From Burkholderiaceae bacterium (lineage in GTDB: Bacteria > Pseudomonadota > Gammaproteobacteria > Burkholderiales > Burkholderiaceae_B): DNA of 64,000 bases. Where the stretch lies: the NCBI GenBank assembly GCA_017983955.1, contig JAGOAJ010000006.1, forward strand, positions 62,001 to 126,000. The letters are read 5' to 3'. The notes under the pieces are model-generated. The model was not told the DNA's origin. It ran no database searches and saw only the letters and a list, made by a program, of their open reading frames with translations. Every line of letters begins with the position of its first letter. The first letter of the stretch is position 1. Both the position numbers and the translations under genes were made by a program. This document shows, in pieces, positions 40,667-51,916 of the stretch.

Positions 40667-41938
40667 TTAGCTATTTTGCCCTATCTGGGCGGTTTCTGGT
40701 AGTGCTTGCTGTTCATCCACTAGCTTGTCGGGCGTATCGAACAAGGTTTTTAGCGGCACGCCGGGGTGATTCAGGGATAAGGCCAACGCCGCTAATAGTT
40801 GGGGCTGTTCGAGCAAGCCGGGTTGCTTGCGATCCATCAACATGGCATCAACCAGCGCGTCTAGCGTGGCGTCGCGCTGATCGCAGGCCAGTACCCAAAC
40901 GTCGGATTTCTGATCCTTGGTATCCACCACATAGCCCAGATGTTTTAGCGTCTTAAGCACCTCGCGCAGTTCGTCTTGGTGCAGTTGCAATTGCTCGCCC
41001 AGGCTGCCCAGACTTAGCCCGGGCATGGCTAGCGCTTGTGCCTTCCACAGGGCATCCAGCACCTGTACGGCGTCCACAAAGGGCGCGCCAGCGTAGTGGC
41101 GAAGTGCCCAGCGACGCTGGCGTATGTCGGGCAAGGTGGCGGCTACTGTCGCCCCCAGCAAAATCGCCAGCCACGACATATAGATCCACAGCAGGAATAT
41201 GGGCAGGGTGGCAAATGCCCCATAAATAACGGTATAAGATGGGAAGCGCACCAGATAATAGGCAAAGCCCAGACGCATGGCCTCCAGGACAATGGCGGTG
41301 CCTAGTCCGCCTATTAAAGCGTCCCTCCAAGCCACGCGACGGTTGGGCACGCCAACAAATAGGGCGGTAAATCCCAGTCCGGTGGCAATCAGCGGCACCA
41401 CGGACAGGGCGATATTCAGGATCGCGGGTAGTTCCCCAACTCGGTTTAAGGACTCATGGGCCAGCACCGATGTGGCCCACAGGCTGCCGCCCGCTAAAAT
41501 AGGCCCCAGCGAAATGATGGCCCAGTAAACCAGAATGCGTCGACCCAAAGGACGTTGATGGCTGACCTGCCAAATATTGTTAAAGGCTTCGTCTACTGTC
41601 ATGATCAGCATGACGGATGTCACGATAAGCGCCAAGCTGCCCACGGCGGTCAGTCCTGAAGCCTTGGCGGCGAACAGGTTCAGGTACTCCATGATGTTTT
41701 CCGACACTGCGGGCGGCATTAGACTGCCAGACAGGAAATTTTCCAGGGCGACGCGGAATTCGGCAAACAGGGGAAAGGCAGTGAATAGCGACAGCACGAC
41801 TGCCAGTAGCGGCACTATGCCCAGTACGGTAGTGAAGGTCAGGCTGGCAGCGACTTGCGTTAGCTGCTTTTCACTGGCGCGTTGCAGTGCATAACGCGTA
41901 ACTTTTTTGATGTCTGTGGCGGTGTTGGTGATGGCCAT
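40667..41938 (-). CDS. YihY/UPF0761 family inner-membrane protein
   Basis: A 423-residue protein with about six membrane segments in the first 270 residues and the family opening QVAASLTFTTVLGIVPLLAV. IMTVDEAFNNIWQV and YGAFATLPIFLLWIYMSWLAILLGA (in parts) also match. The C-terminal 130 residues look cytosolic and carry a winged-helix-like part (LKTLKHLGYVVDTKDQKSDVW). Often mislabelled ribonuclease BN; role in the membrane unknown. Confidence 0.9.
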   Translation of the reverse strand: MAITNTATDIKKVTRYALQRASEKQLTQVAASLTFTTVLGIVPLLAVVLSLFTAFPLFAEFRVALENFLSGSLMPPAVSENIMEYLNLFAAKASGLTAVGSLALIVTSVMLIMTVDEAFNNIWQVSHQRPLGRRILVYWAIISLGPILAGGSLWATSVLAHESLNRVGELPAILNIALSVVPLIATGLGFTALFVGVPNRRVAWRDALIGGLGTAIVLEAMRLGFAYYLVRFPSYTVIYGAFATLPIFLLWIYMSWLAILLGATVAATLPDIRQRRWALRHYAGAPFVDAVQVLDALWKAQALAMPGLSLGSLGEQLQLHQDELREVLKTLKHLGYVVDTKDQKSDVWVLACDQRDATLDALVDAMLMDRKQPGLLEQPQLLAALALSLNHPGVPLKTLFDTPDKLVDEQQALPETAQIGQNS

Positions 41939-42007
41939 GCTAAAACCCTTGCAATACAGATCACGGGGTTCGGTCAGTACCCGCCTCTTTCAAGCGATAA
42001 TACCAGT

Positions 42008-42394
42008 ATGACTATGCAATCCAATCCTGTTTTACGTTATGGCGCTTCTTTGTCGTTGATTGCGCTGATTATTTTATGCCTGGCCTGGGAACTTAAAGTG
42101 GCTCCGCTTAAGCCGGGTGGTTCCTTACTGGTGCTTAAGGTCTTGCCTCTGTTGCTGCCCTTGCGTGGCGTGCTTAAAGGCAGGCTATACACCTTGCAGT
42201 GGGCAGCCATGCTGGTGCTGTTGTATTTCATGGAGGGCGTGGTCAGGGCGTGGTCCGACCCAGCCCCTCTGTCGGCCCTGATGGGTGGGTTGGAAATCAC
42301 GTTTTCCTTGATTTTCTATCTATGCGCGATACTGTATCTGCGTCCTGCCAAGCTAGCGGCCAAGCAGAAATCCCAGGCCTTGAAACAACCATGA
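42008..42394 (+). CDS. DUF2069 membrane protein
   Basis: Start 42,008 (MTMQSNPVLRYGASL), a short form in place of 41,882. A 128-residue protein of about four hydrophobic segments, with WELKVAPLKPGGSLLVLKVLPLLLPLRGVLKGRLYTLQW (in parts), a DUF2069 signature. Divergent from the YihY gene; overlaps selO by 4 bases. Confidence 0.85.
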   Translation: MTMQSNPVLRYGASLSLIALIILCLAWELKVAPLKPGGSLLVLKVLPLLLPLRGVLKGRLYTLQWAAMLVLLYFMEGVVRAWSDPAPLSALMGGLEITFSLIFYLCAILYLRPAKLAAKQKSQALKQP

Positions 42395-43866
42395 TATCTA
42401 CTCTTGATCAGCTGCATGTCGTCAACTCGTTTGCTGACTTACCCGCCGGCTTTTATACTAAGTTGGCGCCGCAACCTCTGTCCCACCCACGTTTGCTGCA
42501 CGCCAACCTTGACGTCGCGCACTTAACTGGCTTGTCAGAAGCCGCCTTGGATACTCCCGAATTTCTGGCTGTGTGTTCTGGGGCTAAAGCCTTGCCTGGC
42601 GGTATTACGCTGGCAGCGGTATATAGCGGCCATCAGTTTGGCGTCTGGGCTGGCCAGCTGGGCGATGGTCGTGCCCATTTGCTGGGTGAGGTCGTTGCTC
42701 CGTCGGGGCACTGGGAATGGCAATTAAAGGGCTCGGGGCGCACACCGTATTCCCGTATGGGCGATGGCCGGGCAGTGCTTAGGTCGTCGGTGCGTGAATA
42801 CCTGGCCAGCGAGGCCATGGCTGGCTTGGGCATACCGACATCGCGGGCGCTGGCCTTAGTGGTGTCAGATGATCCTGTTTATCGGGAAACCGTCGAAACC
42901 GCTGCCATCGTCACGCGACTGGCGCCGGGATTTGTACGCTTTGGCACGTTTGAGCACTGGGCCACATCACCAGAAAACCTGACGGCTTTATTCAATTACG
43001 TCATAGACCACCACTACCCGGAATGTCGTGACAGCACTGATGGCCAGGCGGTGGACCAGGTTACGGTAGTGCTAAGGTTTCTACGTATCGTGGTTGAAAA
43101 AACTGCCCGCCTGATGGCGGACTGGCAAACCGTGGGCTTTTGTCATGGCGTCATGAATACCGACAATATGTCGATACTGGGTTTAACCATAGACTATGGC
43201 CCCTATGGTTTCATGGATGCTTTCCAGGCCAACCATATTTGCAACCACACCGATACCCAAGGACGCTACGCCTGGAATGCCCAACCGTCGGTGGCGCACT
43301 GGAATCTGTATCGCCTGGCCAGCGCCTTGCTAGGTCTGGGTCCGGATGCCGATGCCCTGAAGGAATGCCTGCAGCATTTCGAGCCGACATTCATGCAGGC
43401 TTATCGGCATAACTTGTGTAATAAGCTGGGTTTGCAGCAATGGCAGGATGGCGATGATGACTTGTTCGACGGCTGGTGGCAATTGCTGCACACCAACAAG
43501 GCCGACTTCACCTTAAGCTTTCGTGAGCTTGCCCAGGCGCCAGCCGATCAGGCCGCTTACGCATCGCGCTTTGCCGACCCCCAGGCAGCCAGTGCCTGGT
43601 TAGAACGTTATGTGCAGCGTTTGGCATCCCAGGATATGGATAGCGCCCAACGCATAGCCTCGATGAATCGCGCGAATCCCTTGTATGTATTGCGCAACCA
43701 CTTGGCGGAGCAGGCGATACAGGCTGCCAAGCTAGGTGACGCCAGCGAAATTTCTACCTTGCTGAAACTATTACGTGATCCCTACACTGAAAGGTCGGGT
43801 TACGAACACTATGCGGCCTTGCCACCAGATTGGGCTGGCTCTTTAGAGGTCAGCTGCTCGTCCTAA
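42391..43866 (+). CDS. selO: Protein adenylyltransferase SelO (YdiU)
   Basis: A pseudokinase-fold enzyme that transfers AMP to protein Ser/Thr/Tyr and takes part in redox stress. 491 residues. YSGHQFGVWAGQLGDGRAHLLGE, KGSGRTPYSRMGDGRAVLRSSVREYLASEAM (in parts), GFCHGVMNTDNMSILGLTIDYGPYGFMDAF (in parts) are the family core, the latter with Asn and Asp ligands. The C-terminal VSCSS keeps the family's late Cys. Start chosen at 42,391 as it overlaps the preceding stop. Confidence 0.94.
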   Translation: MISTLDQLHVVNSFADLPAGFYTKLAPQPLSHPRLLHANLDVAHLTGLSEAALDTPEFLAVCSGAKALPGGITLAAVYSGHQFGVWAGQLGDGRAHLLGEVVAPSGHWEWQLKGSGRTPYSRMGDGRAVLRSSVREYLASEAMAGLGIPTSRALALVVSDDPVYRETVETAAIVTRLAPGFVRFGTFEHWATSPENLTALFNYVIDHHYPECRDSTDGQAVDQVTVVLRFLRIVVEKTARLMADWQTVGFCHGVMNTDNMSILGLTIDYGPYGFMDAFQANHICNHTDTQGRYAWNAQPSVAHWNLYRLASALLGLGPDADALKECLQHFEPTFMQAYRHNLCNKLGLQQWQDGDDDLFDGWWQLLHTNKADFTLSFRELAQAPADQAAYASRFADPQAASAWLERYVQRLASQDMDSAQRIASMNRANPLYVLRNHLAEQAIQAAKLGDASEISTLLKLLRDPYTERSGYEHYAALPPDWAGSLEVSCSS

Positions 43867-43970
43867 GCTGGTCCCGCATGGGCCAGCCCATTATTTGTCC
43901 GTGATTCTATCGTTGGGCAAGTAATGTCATAATTCCATACTAACGTCCGCTTAATTTTTGAAAATAAACT

Positions 43971-45059
43971 ATGTCAGGCAATACCTTAGGGAAACTGTTT
44001 TGTGTCACTAACTTTGGCGAATCGCATGGCCCGGCCATAGGTGCGATAGTCGATGGCTGTCCACCGGGGCTGACATTGACCGAAGCTGACATACAGGCTG
44101 AATTGGACCGTCGTCGTCCCGGCACCTCGCGTCATGTGACTCAGCGCCAAGAGGCCGACCAAGTGGAAATCCTATCCGGGGTATATCAGGGGGTGACCAC
44201 AGGCACGCCCATAGGCTTGTTAATACGTAATGTCGATGCACGCAGCAAGGATTACAGCAACATTGTTGATACCTTTCGCCCTGGTCATGCAGACTACACC
44301 TATTGGCGCAAGTACACCGAGCGTGATCCACGGGGTGGCGGGCGTTCGTCGGCCCGCCTGACAGCGCCCACAGTCGCGGCAGGTGCGATTGCAAAAAAAT
44401 GGTTGGCCCAGCAATATGGCGTCGTGATACGCGGCTACATGAGCCAACTCGGTCCCATTTCCATACCCTTTGTGACTTGGGATGAAGTCAGCAACAATCC
44501 CTTTTATGCGCCCAATGCAAACGTGGTTCCCGAACTGGAAGCGTATATGGATCAGTTGCGCCGCGATGGCGACTCCATAGGGGCACGCATAGAGGTGGTG
44601 GCGGAAAATCTGCCAGCCGGTTGGGGCGAACCCTTGTACGACAGGCTGGATGCAGATATTGCCCACGCCATGATGGGTTTGAATGCTGTCAAAGGCGTGT
44701 CCATAGGTGCGGGTTTTGCGTGCGTGGAGCAACGGGGTTCTGAACATGGCGACGAAATTACGCCTGACGGTTTCCTGACCAACCATGCTGGCGGCATTCT
44801 GGGGGGGATTTCTTCAGGCCAGCCTGTTACCGTATCACTGGCCATCAAGCCTACATCCAGCATACGCATAGAACGTCAGTCCGTTAACAAAGCAGGTGAG
44901 GCAGTTCAGGTGCAAACCCTGGGACGGCACGACCCTTGCGTGGGCATACGCGCCACCCCCATCGCCGAGGCGTTACTGGCAATTATCCTGATGGATCATG
45001 CGCTGCGCCAACGGGCTCAGTGTGGTGACTCATCGTCTAGCAAGGAAAATCATGACTAA
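43971..45059 (+). CDS. aroC: Chorismate synthase
   Basis: Last step of the shikimate pathway: EPSP to chorismate, with reduced FMN. 362 residues. [47 protein letters not shown] (in parts), [25 protein letters not shown] (in parts) and [17 protein letters not shown] are the signature motifs. Full length, and its 3' end overlaps the lipoprotein gene by 8 bases. Confidence 0.97.
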   Translation: MSGNTLGKLFCVTNFGESHGPAIGAIVDGCPPGLTLTEADIQAELDRRRPGTSRHVTQRQEADQVEILSGVYQGVTTGTPIGLLIRNVDARSKDYSNIVDTFRPGHADYTYWRKYTERDPRGGGRSSARLTAPTVAAGAIAKKWLAQQYGVVIRGYMSQLGPISIPFVTWDEVSNNPFYAPNANVVPELEAYMDQLRRDGDSIGARIEVVAENLPAGWGEPLYDRLDADIAHAMMGLNAVKGVSIGAGFACVEQRGSEHGDEITPDGFLTNHAGGILGGISSGQPVTVSLAIKPTSSIRIERQSVNKAGEAVQVQTLGRHDPCVGIRATPIAEALLAIILMDHALRQRAQCGDSSSSKENHD

Positions 45060-45891
45060 AAAACTGAGATTTTATCGTCGCCATGCTGCGGTCGGCGTGT
45101 TGTCAGCGGCCACTGTGCTGGCTGGGTGCGCTGCGGTGCAAACGACAGGGTCCGGTTCAGTCGGTGTCGAGCGCAAGCAATATATGTCTGGCTTGGTCTC
45201 CGAGGCCGCCTTGCAACAGGAAGCTGCCCAGCAATACACCAGTATGTTGTCCGGCGCCAAAGCGCAGGGCGCACTGGATGCCAATTCGGCACAGACGCAG
45301 CGTGTGCGGGCGATTTCGCAACGGCTGATACAGCACGTCGCTGCATTTCGTCCTGATGCCGTCAACTGGAAATGGGAAGTTCACGTTTTAAGTAGTGATG
45401 ACGTTAATGCCTGGTGCATGCCGGGTGGAAAAATGGCGGTTTATACCGGCCTGATTTCTAAGATCAAACCTACAGACGCTGAACTTGCTGCTGTGCTGGG
45501 CCATGAGATGGCGCATGCCTTACGCGAACACTCCCGCGAACAGGTGTCGCAGCAAATGGCCGCCAATATAGGCTTGTCCGTGCTGTCGGCGATTACAGGC
45601 AGCCAGGCCACGTCAGACCTGGGTGGTGCGCTTAGCGAAGTTATGTTCACCTTGCCAAATAGTCGCACCCACGAACTGGAAGCAGACCGCATAGGGGTGG
45701 AGCTGGCGGCTCGTGCCGGTTATGACCCCCGTGCCGCCATTACCTTGTGGCAGAAGATGGGTGCGCTGGGTGGCAACGGCCAGCCAGAGTTTCTGTCTAC
45801 TCACCCATCGGCAGCCAGCCGTACCGCTGATCTGACCGCGATTGCAGAACAAGTTATGCCTTTGTATCGTCAGGCTGGCGGCAAGGACTAA
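45052..45891 (+). CDS. M48-family metalloprotease lipoprotein
   Basis: 279 residues. Lipobox in [13 protein letters not shown] puts the mature N-terminal Cys at about 24. The zinc site is H151-EMAH155 ([15 protein letters not shown]) and the third ligand is E of [21 protein letters not shown] (in parts), the Loi/BepA-like M48 pattern. It should act in the periplasm on outer-membrane protein quality control. Start 45,052 follows an AAGGAAA. Confidence 0.9.
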   Translation: MTKKLRFYRRHAAVGVLSAATVLAGCAAVQTTGSGSVGVERKQYMSGLVSEAALQQEAAQQYTSMLSGAKAQGALDANSAQTQRVRAISQRLIQHVAAFRPDAVNWKWEVHVLSSDDVNAWCMPGGKMAVYTGLISKIKPTDAELAAVLGHEMAHALREHSREQVSQQMAANIGLSVLSAITGSQATSDLGGALSEVMFTLPNSRTHELEADRIGVELAARAGYDPRAAITLWQKMGALGGNGQPEFLSTHPSAASRTADLTAIAEQVMPLYRQAGGKD

Positions 45892-45906
45892 CGGAGTTTG
45901 GGTAGC

Positions 45907-45930
45907 ACTGCGTATACCAGTATACGCAGT
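45907..45930. promoter_or_regulatory. Perfect 10-bp-arm inverted repeat upstream of leuC
   Basis: ACTGCGTATA and TATACGCAGT flank a CCAG loop. It stands 16 bases after the M48 stop and 78 bases before leuC. No T run follows. It may be a terminator variant or an operator for leuCDB. Confidence 0.6.
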
Positions 45931-46008
45931 GGCCTTGTACTGGTTTGAAGCAGTGGCATAATGGCTAATACGTTTTTTTCGTACCACCATTTTCTATAGG
46001 GCATTGCC

Positions 46009-47412
46009 ATGGCCAAAACACTTTACGACAAACTTTGGGACGCGCACGTCGTCCACCAAGAGCCCGACGGCACCTGTTTGCTGTATATCGATCGCCACCT
46101 GGTGCACGAAGTCACCAGTCCCCAGGCGTTCGAAGGCTTGGCCCTGGCAAACCGTCAGCCCTGGCGTGTAGGCGCTAACCTGGCGGTGGCTGATCATAAT
46201 GTCCCCACCACAGATCGCAGCCAGGGAATATCCGATCCTATCTCGCGCTTGCAGGTGGATACCCTGGATGACAACTGCGAGAAATACGGCATTACCGAAT
46301 TTCGCATGGACGACCCGCGTCAGGGCATAGTGCACATCATAGGCCCCGAGCAAGGCGCGACCCTGCCTGGCATGACCGTGGTTTGCGGTGACTCGCACAC
46401 CAGTACGCATGGCGCTTTGGGTACACTGGCGTTTGGCATAGGCACGTCCGAGGTCGAGCATACGCTGGCTACCCAGACCTTGCTGATGAAGAAAAATAAA
46501 AACATGCTGATCCAGGTCGAAGGCAAGTTGCCTTTTGGCTGTACGGCCAAAGATTTGGTGCTGTACATCATCGGCAAAATCGGCACCGCAGGCGGTACTG
46601 GTTACGCGATTGAATTTGGCGGCAGCACCATGCAGCATCTGTCCATAGAAGGGCGCATGACGGTCTGTAATATGGCCATAGAAGCGGGTGCGCGTTCTGG
46701 CATGGTCGCCGTCGACCAGAAAACCATAGACTATTTCAAAGGCCGTCCTTACGCACCTAGCGGCGCGATGTGGGACCAGGCGGTAACGTATTGGCGCACT
46801 CTGCATTCCGATCCAGATGCTGTGTTTGACACGACTGTACAAATAGATGCGGCCAAGGTTACTCCGCAACTGACCTGGGGCACCTCGCCCGAAATGGTCT
46901 TGTCGATTGAAGGTAGCGTGCCTGATCCCGCCCAGGAAGCTGATCCCGTGCGCCGCCAGGGTATACAACGCGCCCTGGATTACATGGGCTTGCAAGCCAA
47001 CATGCCCCTGACCGACATCGTCATAGACAAAGTGTTTATTGGTTCTTGCACCAATGCGCGCATAGAAGACATGCGTGCCGCTGCGGAAGTGGCCAAAGGT
47101 AAGCGGGTAGCCGCTACGGTCAAGCAAGCTATGGTCGTACCGGGTTCGGGTCTGGTCAAGCGCCAGGCTGAAGCCGAAGGCCTGGATAAGATATTCCTGG
47201 ATGCAGGCTTTGAATGGCGCGAGCCCGGTTGTTCCATGTGTTTGGCCATGAACGCCGACCGTCTGGAACCTGGCGAGCGTTGCGCCTCTACATCGAACCG
47301 TAACTTCGAAGGACGTCAGGGGCAGGGTGGTCGCACCCACCTGGTCAGCCCGGCCATGGCCGCTGCTGCCGCGATTGCGGGTCATTTTGTTGACGTTAGA
47401 AACTTCGCCTAG
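46009..47412 (+). CDS. leuC: 3-isopropylmalate dehydratase large subunit
   Basis: Isomerises 2- to 3-isopropylmalate in leucine synthesis, with LeuD and a 4Fe-4S cluster. 467 residues. The cluster ligands are Cys of [11 protein letters not shown] (about 347) and GCSMC (about 408 and 411). [15 protein letters not shown] and [12 protein letters not shown] also match. First gene of leuC-leuD-leuB. Confidence 0.97.
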   Translation: MAKTLYDKLWDAHVVHQEPDGTCLLYIDRHLVHEVTSPQAFEGLALANRQPWRVGANLAVADHNVPTTDRSQGISDPISRLQVDTLDDNCEKYGITEFRMDDPRQGIVHIIGPEQGATLPGMTVVCGDSHTSTHGALGTLAFGIGTSEVEHTLATQTLLMKKNKNMLIQVEGKLPFGCTAKDLVLYIIGKIGTAGGTGYAIEFGGSTMQHLSIEGRMTVCNMAIEAGARSGMVAVDQKTIDYFKGRPYAPSGAMWDQAVTYWRTLHSDPDAVFDTTVQIDAAKVTPQLTWGTSPEMVLSIEGSVPDPAQEADPVRRQGIQRALDYMGLQANMPLTDIVIDKVFIGSCTNARIEDMRAAAEVAKGKRVAATVKQAMVVPGSGLVKRQAEAEGLDKIFLDAGFEWREPGCSMCLAMNADRLEPGERCASTSNRNFEGRQGQGGRTHLVSPAMAAAAAIAGHFVDVRNFA

Positions 47413-47420
47413 GAATTATT

Positions 47421-48071
47421 ATGCAAGCCTTCACTACCCACGACGGTCTGGTCGCCCCCTTGGATCGCGAAAACGTCGATACCGACCTGATCATACCCAA
47501 GCAATTTTTGAAATCGATCAAGCGCACCGGCTTTGGCCCGAATCTGTTTGATGAAGTACGCTACCTGGACCACGGCGAGCCTGGCATGGACAACAGCCAG
47601 CGGCCGCTGAATCCAGACTTTATCCTGAATCAGGATCGCTATCAGGGTGTATCCATACTGCTGGCGCGTAAAAACTTTGGTTGCGGCTCCAGCCGTGAAC
47701 ACGCGCCTTGGGCGTTAACGCAATATGGTTTTCGCGCCATTATTGCCCCGTCTTATGCCGATATCTTTTTTAACAACAGCTTCAAAAACGGACTGTTGCC
47801 TATCGTGCTCCCCGAAGATCAAGTGGCGCAACTGTTTGACGCGGTACAAGCTCAGCCCGGTTATCGCCTGCAGATAGATCTGGAACGTCAGGTGGTGATT
47901 ACGCCGGATCAGCGTGAACTGGCTTTTGACGTTGAACCTTTTCGTAAGCACAGCCTATTAAATGGCCTGGACGAAATCGGTCAGACGCTGCAAAAGTCCG
48001 ATGCCATACGCAAGTTCGAATCTGCCCGTCTGGCCGAGCATCCCTGGCTGGAAGGCCAGCCTGCTGCCTAA
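47421..48071 (+). CDS. leuD: 3-isopropylmalate dehydratase small subunit
   Basis: 216 residues, swivel domain of the dehydratase. [23 protein letters not shown] (in parts) and [15 protein letters not shown] are the signature. Starts 8 bases after leuC. Confidence 0.97.
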   Translation: MQAFTTHDGLVAPLDRENVDTDLIIPKQFLKSIKRTGFGPNLFDEVRYLDHGEPGMDNSQRPLNPDFILNQDRYQGVSILLARKNFGCGSSREHAPWALTQYGFRAIIAPSYADIFFNNSFKNGLLPIVLPEDQVAQLFDAVQAQPGYRLQIDLERQVVITPDQRELAFDVEPFRKHSLLNGLDEIGQTLQKSDAIRKFESARLAEHPWLEGQPAA

Positions 48072-48112
48072 TCCGCTCTAACATCACTCATAGCCGCATT
48101 CAGGAATTACTC

Positions 48113-49186
48113 ATGTATAAAATTGCCGTTTTACCCGGTGACGGTATCGGTCCGGAGATTACAGAACAAGCAGCGCGTGTATTGACGGCGCTGGGGCTGC
48201 CTATGCAGCTGGATCACGGTGTGGTGGGCGGCGCCGCTTATGATGCCCACGGCCATCCATTGCCCCCGGAAACCCTGGCTCTGGCTAAAGCGTCGGACGC
48301 GATTTTGTTCGGTGCGGTAGGTGACTGGAAATACGACGCGTTGCCGCGCGAATTCCGTCCCGAGCAAGCTATTTTGGGACTGCGCCGGGAAATGGGCTTG
48401 TTTGCCAACTTGCGTCCCGCCATACTGTATCCACAACTGGCCAATGCATCGTCATTGAAGCCTGAAATAGTCGCCGGACTGGATATTCTGATCATACGTG
48501 AGCTGACCGGCGATATTTACTTCGGTCAGCCCCGCGGCGAGCGCATAGCGACTGACGGTCCCTACAAAGGCCAGCGTCAGGGCTTTGACACTATGCACTA
48601 TGCCGAATCAGAAGTGCAGCGTATTGCCCATGTCGCTTTCCAGGCAGCCCGCAAGCGCGGTAAAAAACTGTGTAGCGTGGACAAGGCCAATGTATTGGAA
48701 ACTTCGCAATTCTGGCGCGACATCATCATCGCCACGGCGGCAGATTACCCTGATGTCGAACTTAGCCACATGTATGTGGATAACGCCGCCATGCAGTTGG
48801 TGCGTGCTCCCAAGGAATTCGATGTCATTGTGACCGGCAATCTGTTTGGCGACATACTTTCAGACGAAGCGGCCATGCTGACGGGTTCCATAGGCATGCT
48901 GCCTTCGGCCTCGTTGAATGCGTCCAACCAGGGACTGTATGAACCTAGCCACGGTTCGGCCCCCGATATTGCAGGAAAAAACATTGCTAACCCGCTTGCC
49001 ACTATATTGTCGGCGGCGATGATGTTACGCTATTCCTTGGATCAGGCAGGGGCGGCAGACCGCATTGAAGCTGCTGTACAACAGGTTCTTGAACAGGGCT
49101 TGCGCACTGCTGACATCCATGAGCCAGGCACTACCGCTGTTTCTACCACGGAAATGGGCGATGCTGTGCTACAGGCTTTAAAATAA
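48113..49186 (+). CDS. leuB: 3-isopropylmalate dehydrogenase
   Basis: NAD-dependent oxidative decarboxylation of 3-isopropylmalate. 357 residues with [37 protein letters not shown] and the family signature [25 protein letters not shown] (in parts). Follows leuD after 41 bases. Confidence 0.97.
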   Translation: MYKIAVLPGDGIGPEITEQAARVLTALGLPMQLDHGVVGGAAYDAHGHPLPPETLALAKASDAILFGAVGDWKYDALPREFRPEQAILGLRREMGLFANLRPAILYPQLANASSLKPEIVAGLDILIIRELTGDIYFGQPRGERIATDGPYKGQRQGFDTMHYAESEVQRIAHVAFQAARKRGKKLCSVDKANVLETSQFWRDIIIATAADYPDVELSHMYVDNAAMQLVRAPKEFDVIVTGNLFGDILSDEAAMLTGSIGMLPSASLNASNQGLYEPSHGSAPDIAGKNIANPLATILSAAMMLRYSLDQAGAADRIEAAVQQVLEQGLRTADIHEPGTTAVSTTEMGDAVLQALK

Positions 49187-49222
49187 TACAAGCATACTTA
49201 TTTATTTTTATTTGGACGTAAC

Positions 49223-50353
49223 ATGAAGCAGGCTGTTGGTTTAGTGGGTTGGCGTGGCATGGTGGGTTCAGTCCTCATGCAGCGCATGCGGGACGAGAAC
49301 GATTTTTCCCTATTTCACCCCGTGTTTTTTTCTACCAGTAATTCTGGCGGAAGCGCTCCGGCATGGGCTGATGGCGCAGGCCCCTTGCAGGATGCCTACG
49401 ATATAGACGCCCTGAAGAAACTACCCATTATTCTGACCGCCCAAGGCGGCGATTACACCTCGGCGGTTTACCCCAAGCTGCGTGCAGCCGGGTGGGATGG
49501 CATCTGGATAGATGCCGCCAGCACCTTGCGCATGAACAAAGACGCCATCATCGTGCTTGATCCAGTCAATCGCTCTGTCATTGATGCGGCCCTGGCGCGT
49601 GGCGTTAAACAGTTCGTGGGTGGTAACTGCACCGTTAGCTGCATGTTAATGGGCTTGGCAGGGTTGTTTACTAACGATCTTATCGACTGGATGTCCAGCA
49701 TGACCTATCAGGCTGCTTCGGGCGGCGGCGCGCAGCACATGCGCGAACTCCTGACGCAGTTTGGTGTGTTGAATCAGTCGGTCAGCCATTTGTTGGATGA
49801 TCCGGCAGCGGCCATATTGGAAATCGATCGCGGCATACTGCAAACTCAGCAGGACGCTGGCTTGCCCCAGGGGCATTTTGGCGTGCCCTTGGCAGGTAGC
49901 TTGATACCCTGGATAGATTCGGATCTGGGCAATGGCGTATCGCGCGAAGAATGGAAAGCCGAGGTCGAGACCAACAAAATTCTAGGTCGCGGTGAAGGCT
50001 TCGATACGGCGGCTATCCCCATAGACGGGCTTTGTGTTCGTATTGGGGCCATGCGCTGCCATAGTCAGGCACTGACGATCAAGCTTAAGCGCGATGTCCC
50101 TATGGACGAAATCACCGACATTCTTCAGCAAGGCTCACAGTGGGCCAAAGTGATCCCCAACGAACGCCAGGCCACAATGCAGCAACTGACGCCTGTTGCC
50201 GTCACCGGCACGTTGGATATTCCAGTAGGCCGTTTGCGTAAAATGTCCATGGGTCCTGAATACCTAAGTGCATTCACCGTCGGAGATCAGCTACTATGGG
50301 GCGCGGCCGAACCGCTGCGCCGCATGTTGCGTATTACCTTAAACGAGCTCTGA
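49223..50353 (+). CDS. asd: Aspartate-semialdehyde dehydrogenase
   Basis: Makes aspartate semialdehyde for Lys, Met and Thr synthesis. 376 residues. N-terminal [14 protein letters not shown], the active-site C136 in [13 protein letters not shown], and [16 protein letters not shown]. Usual length of the gamma/betaproteobacterial type. 36 bases after leuB, 2 before the fimV start. Confidence 0.96.
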   Translation: MKQAVGLVGWRGMVGSVLMQRMRDENDFSLFHPVFFSTSNSGGSAPAWADGAGPLQDAYDIDALKKLPIILTAQGGDYTSAVYPKLRAAGWDGIWIDAASTLRMNKDAIIVLDPVNRSVIDAALARGVKQFVGGNCTVSCMLMGLAGLFTNDLIDWMSSMTYQAASGGGAQHMRELLTQFGVLNQSVSHLLDDPAAAILEIDRGILQTQQDAGLPQGHFGVPLAGSLIPWIDSDLGNGVSREEWKAEVETNKILGRGEGFDTAAIPIDGLCVRIGAMRCHSQALTIKLKRDVPMDEITDILQQGSQWAKVIPNERQATMQQLTPVAVTGTLDIPVGRLRKMSMGPEYLSAFTVGDQLLWGAAEPLRRMLRITLNEL

Positions 50354-50355
50354 CA

Positions 50356-51912
50356 ATGTCCCCGTCCCGTCGCCTGTTGCCATCTTTTACGCCAACGTCT
50401 CTATCTAAGCTAGCGCCTATTGCTATTGCTATGGTGGCGATGCTGGCTGGTCCTGACGCTTACGCGGCCAGCTTCGGCCATTCGCGCATTCTGTCCAAAC
50501 CCGGCAAGCCGCTGGCCATTGATGTGCCTGTCCTGCAGCTTGACGATCAAGATGTGGCGACATTGACGCTGGCGGCCGCGCCAGTTGCGGCATGGAAGCA
50601 GGCGGGTTTGACCCCGCCTGTTGATCTAGGCAGCCTTAGCGTTCGTTTGGCAGATGGCATAGCGCAGGGTAAGCGGGTTATACAAGTGCGTTCTACCCAG
50701 GCGTTTAGCGGCTCAGTGGCTGATTTATTGCTGGATGTGGGCACGGCTTCTGGTCAACAACGCTATCAGGTCAGCCTGCTGGCGAATCCTGGCGCACCTG
50801 CGGTTCCTCTTGCTCAGTCGGCAGGCTCTGGTAGCGGTGCAACATCCCCTGGCAGTGCTGTTGCTGGTCAGCCTGCACAAGCCAGCATACGGGTAAATCG
50901 CGGCGACACCATGTTTTCCATAGCACGTCGTCATGCAGTAGAGGGTGTCACCGTCTACCAGATGATGATTGCTTTGCAGCGGGCCAATCCGCAGGCCTTT
51001 ATTCATAACAATCTAAATATGGTCAAGGCTGGCGCTACCTTGGCTATGCCAGACGCAGCGGCGTTGACGGCGATTTCCGACCACGAAGCGCGTCGTCTGT
51101 TCCAGCAGCAGGCCCAGGCCTATGCCAATTATCGTCGGGGCGCTGCCGCGTCCGCAGACATTATGACTGGGTTGGATAGCGCTTCTCAGGGCGTGGTCAC
51201 GCATGGCGGCACTACGGGCGCAGACGGCGCCTTAGCCGCTAAAGGTGATCAGTTGCGTCTGTCAGACAGTAAGTCTGGCGGCGCTGGGGCAGCCGGTCGC
51301 AGCGGTGTCGCAGGGACCAGCACCACTGGTTCGCTATTGCCTGGCGCTAGTGCCGCTACGGCCGACGACAGACTGGCCACCAGTAAAGATATTGCCGATG
51401 CCAGCGGGCGTGTGTCGCAGCTGGAATCTAACGTCCAGAACCTGAATCGTGCTTTGCAGTCTCAGGGCGAAGCCGCTAAGGAATTAGTCTTGGAAGGGGC
51501 CAAAGGTCTGGGCCAGTCCTTGTCCGATATGGCTAGCGCTGTCACCGTCGCTACAGGCAGTGGGGACACTGGCGTCAGCTCGGATGCTGCCGCTTCAGCG
51601 AATACAGAGGGCGTAAGCCCGCCATCCAGCGCATCGACTGGCAGTGCCAGCGATCGCACCAATAATGTGACAGAACCCGTAACCCAGAAGGCGAAGTTAA
51701 CCGTGTCGTGGCTACAAGAAAATATGCTGGCTGTTATTTCTGGCATCCTGGTGTTTATAGTGCTTCTTTTAGCCTGGTTGCTGCGCCGTGCCAGCGCCAA
51801 GCGCAATGACGGCAGCGCTGTTTCACCCGCCATGGTCAAGAAAAAGTTGGATGAAATCAACCTGGATCTGAACCAGGCAGCAACCGACAGCTCGCCTCCT
51901 AGTAAGACCTAA
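50356..51912 (+). CDS. fimV: FimV-like LysM protein, short form
   Basis: 518 residues. Signal peptide ends about residue 34 (GPDAYA-ASFG), then the FimV N-terminal domain (SFGHSRILSKPGKPLAIDVPV), a LysM domain (about 178-232, IRVNRGDTMFSIARRH), a long Ala/Ser/Gly linker, and one membrane helix about 458-480. The cytoplasmic TPR/FimV C-terminal domain of Pseudomonas is missing; only about 30 residues follow the helix. Probably organises the pole or twitching motility; start is 2 bases after asd. Confidence 0.85.
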   Translation: MSPSRRLLPSFTPTSLSKLAPIAIAMVAMLAGPDAYAASFGHSRILSKPGKPLAIDVPVLQLDDQDVATLTLAAAPVAAWKQAGLTPPVDLGSLSVRLADGIAQGKRVIQVRSTQAFSGSVADLLLDVGTASGQQRYQVSLLANPGAPAVPLAQSAGSGSGATSPGSAVAGQPAQASIRVNRGDTMFSIARRHAVEGVTVYQMMIALQRANPQAFIHNNLNMVKAGATLAMPDAAALTAISDHEARRLFQQQAQAYANYRRGAAASADIMTGLDSASQGVVTHGGTTGADGALAAKGDQLRLSDSKSGGAGAAGRSGVAGTSTTGSLLPGASAATADDRLATSKDIADASGRVSQLESNVQNLNRALQSQGEAAKELVLEGAKGLGQSLSDMASAVTVATGSGDTGVSSDAAASANTEGVSPPSSASTGSASDRTNNVTEPVTQKAKLTVSWLQENMLAVISGILVFIVLLLAWLLRRASAKRNDGSAVSPAMVKKKLDEINLDLNQAATDSSPPSKT

Positions 51913-51916
51913 GATC

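Noticed and set aside
43867-43887. Terminator after selO
   Set aside because: A stem with a bulge exists but no T run follows, so it is not listed as a terminator.
45994-47385. 463-codon open frame antisense to leuC
   Set aside because: It mirrors leuC almost fully, has no recognisable domain and an atypical His/Arg-rich composition; it arises from leuC codon usage.
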